From Megalodesulfovibrio gigas DSM 1382 = ATCC 19364 (lineage in GTDB: Bacteria; Desulfobacterota; Desulfovibrionia; Desulfovibrionales; Desulfovibrionaceae): DNA of 64,000 nucleotides. Below are positions 61,285 through 64,000 of the stretch, one piece after another. Every line of letters begins with the position of its first letter. Position 1 is the stretch's first letter. The notes under the pieces were generated by a model. It saw nothing but the letters and a program-made list of their open reading frames with translations, was not told the DNA's origin and did not search any database. The position numbers and the translations under genes are program-made. The stretch is taken from contig NC_022444.1 in assembly GCF_000468495.1 (NCBI RefSeq), forward strand, positions 3,466,432 to 3,530,431, given 5' to 3'.

Positions 61285-61802
61285 AGCATTTTAATCTTGA
61301 AAAAATCTATATCCGCAGGAGGCAAACCACCCTTTTGCGTCCTGGGCTGTGACGGCATCCAGGGCCGTGGCAATGGCTTTGAGCAGTGTCTCTTGCGAAC
61401 GAGCCTTTATGGATCGTAAGATCTGCTTTACTTTGCTCCACATCTTTTCAATGGGATTGAAATCAGGGCTGTATGCTGGCAGAAGAAGCACTCTTGCGCC
61501 TCGTTGTTCTATGAGTACTATAACTTTTTGGTCTTTATATGCAGAAAGATTGTCCATTACGACAACGTCGTCGTCGCGGAGGCGTGGTGCAAGCATTTTT
61601 TCTCTATTTATGCGGAAAATTTCAGCGTTAACAGCACCATCAAAGACAACGCATTCCGTACTTCCATCCAGTCGAATGGAAGACAGCATGGTCGTCGTTT
61701 TCCAATGGCCATGTGGGGCGGCGTCCACGCAACGATTGCCATAAAGCGCTCGACCATAGAGGCGGGTCATATTCGTTTTGGCGCTGGACTCATCCAGAAA
61801 GG
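61284..61802 (-). mobile_element. Truncated IS630 copy
   Basis: 519 bp matching 1779-2297, from the left inverted repeat (GAGCATTTTAATCTTGAAAA) to CCAGAAAG in the catalytic domain. The HTH part and right end are missing. The transposase fragment (up to 171 codons) is identical over the overlap. The flank is CA rather than TA, so the target duplication is not preserved. Confidence 0.92.
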
Positions 61803-61843
61803 GCACCCTGGAAATTCGATGGCGTCTGCGCTACACTTCGTCA

Positions 61844-61917
61844 TGGCGGGCGTCTCTTTGATTTCTAGTCTAGGCAACTGAAATCTAACAAAAAAAGAGA
61901 CTGCCCGCCACTTTTTT
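61844..61917 (+). terminator. Large bipartite hairpin with T tract
   Basis: TGGCGGGC-G-TCTCTTT pairs with AAAGAGA-CT-GCCCGCCA, and GATTTC with GAAATC inside. Six T follow. It stands between the IS remnant and the sulfite reductase leader. Confidence 0.75.
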
Positions 61918-62044
61918 GTGCAATATGCGGGCTAGCACCAGCTCCGACGATTTTCGGGCATTTCTTGACCTGCATCATGGGCAGGTGCACCGCCCTGCCC
62001 TATGGTCGGCTCCAGACCAATACATCCATCACCAAGGAGCCGCC

Positions 62045-62698
62045 ATGACCGCCGTCCCCGGAGCCATCCAGCAGCGCGACAAGACCACCTGGGCCATGAA
62101 GCCCCGCGCCCCCATGGGCATCGTCACCCCGGACGAACTCCGCCGCATTGCCGATGCCGCCGCCGCCCACGATGTGCATGCCCTGAAAATCACCTCCGGC
62201 CAGCGGCTCATCCTGCTGGGCATCCCTGAGGATCGCCTTGCCTCCCTGCAGGAAGCCCTGGGGCCCATGGGCCAGCTCTGCCGCAATTACGTGCAGGCCT
62301 GCCCCGGCACGGACCACTGCAGCCACGCCGTGCAGGACTCCCTGGCCATGGGCAGACAACTCGAAGCGCTGGTGTTCGGCCGGGAGTTTCCGGCCAAGGT
62401 CAAGCTGGGCGTCTCCGCGTGCCCGTTCTGCTGCGCGGAAAGCCAGGTGCGGGATATCGGCCTGGTGGGCCGGCGCAAGGGCTGGCACGTGTATGTGGGC
62501 GGCAACAGCGGCACCAAGCCCCGCGTGGCCGATCTGCTGGCCACGGACCTGAGCGATGCCGACGCTCTGGACCTCGTCCGCCGCTTCCTGGATCACTACG
62601 CCGCCACCTGCGTGGGCAAGGTGCGCGTGGCCCGGTTTGTTCAACAGCAGGGCCTGGAAGCCATCCGCACCGCCCTGGGACTGCCTGCCCCGGCCTGA
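62045..62698 (+). CDS. Assimilatory-type low-spin siroheme sulfite reductase
   Basis: A 217-residue protein, ATG 62045 behind AAGGAG. Cys86-X5-Cys92 (ACPGTDHC) and Cys126-X3-Cys130 (ACPFCC) provide the siroheme-[4Fe-4S] site in CX5C...CX3C order. Length and motifs match the small (~27 kDa) monomeric sulfite reductase of Desulfovibrio vulgaris. It reduces sulfite to sulfide in the cytoplasm; its physiological role in dissimilatory organisms is not settled. The DsrE-like selenoprotein follows 58 bp downstream, probably co-transcribed. Confidence 0.9.
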   Translation: MTAVPGAIQQRDKTTWAMKPRAPMGIVTPDELRRIADAAAAHDVHALKITSGQRLILLGIPEDRLASLQEALGPMGQLCRNYVQACPGTDHCSHAVQDSLAMGRQLEALVFGREFPAKVKLGVSACPFCCAESQVRDIGLVGRRKGWHVYVGGNSGTKPRVADLLATDLSDADALDLVRRFLDHYAATCVGKVRVARFVQQQGLEAIRTALGLPAPA

Positions 62699-62756
62699 GC
62701 TTTACCACATTAAATCCATAGATTATGCTGATGCAAACCGCACAGGAGCATCGAGC

Positions 62757-63077
62757 ATGCAAATACTGTTGATTCTCTCCAGCAACGATCCGGAAATCAA
62801 ATGGAACGCCCTGCGCTTCGGCAATTTTCTGCTCAACGAAGGCGAGGAGGTCTGCATTTTCCTCAACGGCCCGGCCGTGTCCTTGTATGATGGCGACAGC
62901 GGCCAGTTCCCCATCGCCGAGCAGGCCAAGCTCTTTGCCCTGAGCGAAGGCGTGCTGGCCGCCTGAGGCAAGTGCATGGGCATCCACGGTGTGGATGCAA
63001 TCGAACACGCAGCCCTCTCCACCATGAAGTTCCTGTACGCCCAGATGCAGCAGGCGGACAAGATTATCTCGTACTGA
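62757..63077 (+). CDS. DsrE-like selenoprotein with UGA-encoded Sec70
   Basis: Read through an in-frame TGA at 62964-62966, the frame gives a 106-residue DsrE/TusD-like protein (MQILLILSSNDPEIKWNALR at the start). The TGA falls in LAA-U-GKCM, a U-x-x-C motif at the position where DsrE-family proteins have their active cysteine. The sequence after the TGA stays protein-like (MGIHGVDAIEHAALSTMKFL) to TGA 63075. A bSECIS hairpin begins 13 nt after the codon. ATG 62757 has AGGAG 8 nt upstream. Stopping at the TGA would give only 69 residues. It probably carries persulfide sulfur with the adjacent sulfite reductase. Confidence 0.85.
62980..62998 (+). promoter_or_regulatory. Bacterial SECIS hairpin
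   Basis: GCATCCAC-GGT-GTGGATGC is a perfect 8-bp stem with a GGU loop. The loop lies 21 nt after the TGA, within the usual distance for SelB binding. Confidence 0.85.
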
Positions 63078-63141
63078 CGCCCGCGCCCCAGCGCCCCACC
63101 CGCGCTGACAAAAAAAATGCGGCCAGGCGAGAAAGTTTCTT

Positions 63142-63170
63142 GACACCCACCCCTTCGAGGGGTAGACACC
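63142..63170 (+). promoter_or_regulatory. tRNA promoter
   Basis: TTGACA (63142-63147), 17-bp spacer and TAGACA (63165-63170), 11 bp before the tRNA. Confidence 0.65.
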
Positions 63171-63181
63171 ATCTCTCGCGT

Positions 63182-63258
63182 CGGGATGTAGCGCAGTTTG
63201 GGAGCGCACCTGAATGGGGTTCAGGGGGTCGAAGGTTCAAATCCTTTCATCCCGACCA
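63182..63258 (+). tRNA. tRNA-Pro (GGG)
   Basis: A 77-nt cloverleaf: acceptor CGGGATG/CATCCCG, D arm, anticodon stem CCTGA/TCAGG with loop ATGGGGT (anticodon GGG), T arm with GGTTCAAATCC, and encoded CCA. Confidence 0.95.
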
Positions 63259-63272
63259 CAGATTTCCCCAAG

Positions 63273-63314
63273 AAAATGGGCCGGTTAACTGACAAGGTTG
63301 ACTGGCCCATTTTT
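63273..63314 (+). terminator. Terminator after tRNA-Pro
   Basis: AAAATGGGCC and GGCCCATTTT form a stem ending in a T run. Confidence 0.75.
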
Positions 63315-63572
63315 CGTTGCTGTCAACCTCCTGGTGAACCTCTGGTTGACCGGGGTGTTGGAGTGAACTGTTTAAGCAACTGTAATCACTGTGTATGATG
63401 GTGTATGAAAGGGATGAAGTCTGCCCCCTAATTTCCCGGGTGCTTCAGACATCCTTCTGCTATTTCCTCAGACATGCTCCAACACCGTATGAGACATGAG
63501 GTACGGGGTGCTGTTTCATTTTGGGCGTATCTTTGAAAAAAAGGAGGGACCTTTCTGCCCCTCCGTGTCCAG

Positions 63573-63748
63573 CTAATCCAGTTCAGGTAGCAGGGCCGCA
63601 GCCCGTTCCTCATCACCGGGCATGATGTGCCCGTACCTGCCGAGGGTCATGGACGGATTGCTGTGCCCCATCATTGAACTGACCGTCCTCACCGATGCGC
63701 CCTTTGACGTGTAGAGTTCAGCCACACTATGATGGTGAATGGTGGGAG
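63573..63748 (-). pseudogene. Tyrosine recombinase (integrase) C-terminal remnant
   Basis: On the minus strand TIHHHSVAELYTSKGASVRT, then VSSMMGHSNPSMTLGRYGHI, carries the His, GH and nucleophile Tyr of a phage-type integrase and ends at TAG 63573. The N-terminal domains are absent. It lies 0.3 kb from tRNA-Pro, the usual place for an island integrase. Confidence 0.8.
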
Positions 63749-63753
63749 GTAAA

Positions 63754-64000
63754 ATGAGAGCACTTTCTGTTTCTTTTATGAACGATTTGTTGGATAGAGA
63801 CGGGATACTATATTCTCTTGTGGAACGAATTAGGCATGATCACACCTTAATGCTTTCAATTAGAAAAGATTTTATCAATGTTTACTATCGTGGTGGAAAT
63901 ATCTTGAGGATAAAGGAAAAAGGTTCTGGTTGCTACAGCTCATTCTTTGATTTTAACTACAATAGACTAGATGCCCCATGCCCAACACTTCCAGATATAA
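63754..64000 (+). CDS. Unknown protein, N-terminal part (continues beyond window)
   Basis: ATG 63754 with GGGAGG 4 nt upstream opens an AT-rich frame (82 codons seen; LMLSIRKDFINVYYRGGNIL). No domain is recognised with confidence. Base composition marks it as foreign to the surroundings. Confidence 0.6.
   Translation, partial: MRALSVSFMNDLLDRDGILYSLVERIRHDHTLMLSIRKDFINVYYRGGNILRIKEKGSGCYSSFFDFNYNRLDAPCPTLPDI

Noticed and set aside
62964-62966. TGA as a simple stop or frameshift error
   Set aside because: Frame and protein character continue without a shift, and a GGU-loop hairpin stands at the right distance, so selenocysteine is the better reading.

Overview
The window looks like a Desulfovibrionaceae-type sulfate reducer, close to Megalodesulfovibrio (Desulfovibrio) gigas. 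It carries a Tat-exported tungsten/molybdenum formate dehydrogenase (fdhA, fdhB, fdhE), a small assimilatory-type siroheme sulfite reductase, a DsrE-like selenoprotein with a bacterial SECIS hairpin, and high-GC coding sequence interrupted by AT-rich foreign patches. No species can be proven from this sequence alone.

Layout. 1-1.3 kb: end of an AlgX/AlgJ-like SGNH plus TPR gene leaving the window. 1.5-8.0 kb: a probable two-gene defence locus on the minus strand, a 1624-residue P-loop (STAND-like) NTPase with an N-terminal nuclease-like domain, followed through an ATGA overlap by a small HsdR_N/PD-(D/E)xK-like gene. An intact IS630 element splits the second gene at a TA; removing the element and one TA restores the frame exactly. 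8.1-15.5 kb: a surface-glycan cluster with overlapping genes (methyltransferase-DegT fusion, NeuD-like acetyltransferase, propeller glycosidase-like protein, WbqC-like protein, glycosyltransferase, B12-binding radical SAM enzyme). 16-22 kb: a HgdB-like dehydratase-family protein with a DUF3798 binding protein and a sugar/nucleoside-type ABC transporter. 22-29 kb: a catalytically degenerate IS1595-like protein, a ModE-like regulator and the formate dehydrogenase operon.

28.9-38.9 kb is accessory DNA: a resolvase and a decayed copy of it, a truncated Fic gene, hipBA with three phased operators, a captured 5' fragment of a GIY-YIG gene, a collapsed MmeI-like methyltransferase remnant, an antitoxin with a broken PIN toxin, a plasmid replicon (ParA, HTH partner, TrfA-like initiator, eight 17-bp iterons), mobilisation remnants and a MntA/HepT module. 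38.9-55 kb: a PAS histidine kinase, a CheB-CheR-PAS fusion, a sigma-54 response regulator, three small stress-type proteins (BON, DUF3309, CsbD) and a 2870-residue cyclic beta-glucan synthase (NdvB-like).

55-64 kb: peptidoglycan hydrolase, amidohydrolase and patatin-like genes in one minus-strand run, the full GIY-YIG gene, a second, truncated IS630 copy that cuts another gene, then the sulfite reductase and selenoprotein. A tRNA-Pro(GGG) with a residual tyrosine recombinase beside it marks a likely island boundary. The replicon, the resolvase copies, the two IS630 copies and the many truncated defence or toxin genes together suggest a repeatedly rearranged integrated plasmid or genomic island. 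A large plasmid cannot be excluded from sequence alone.
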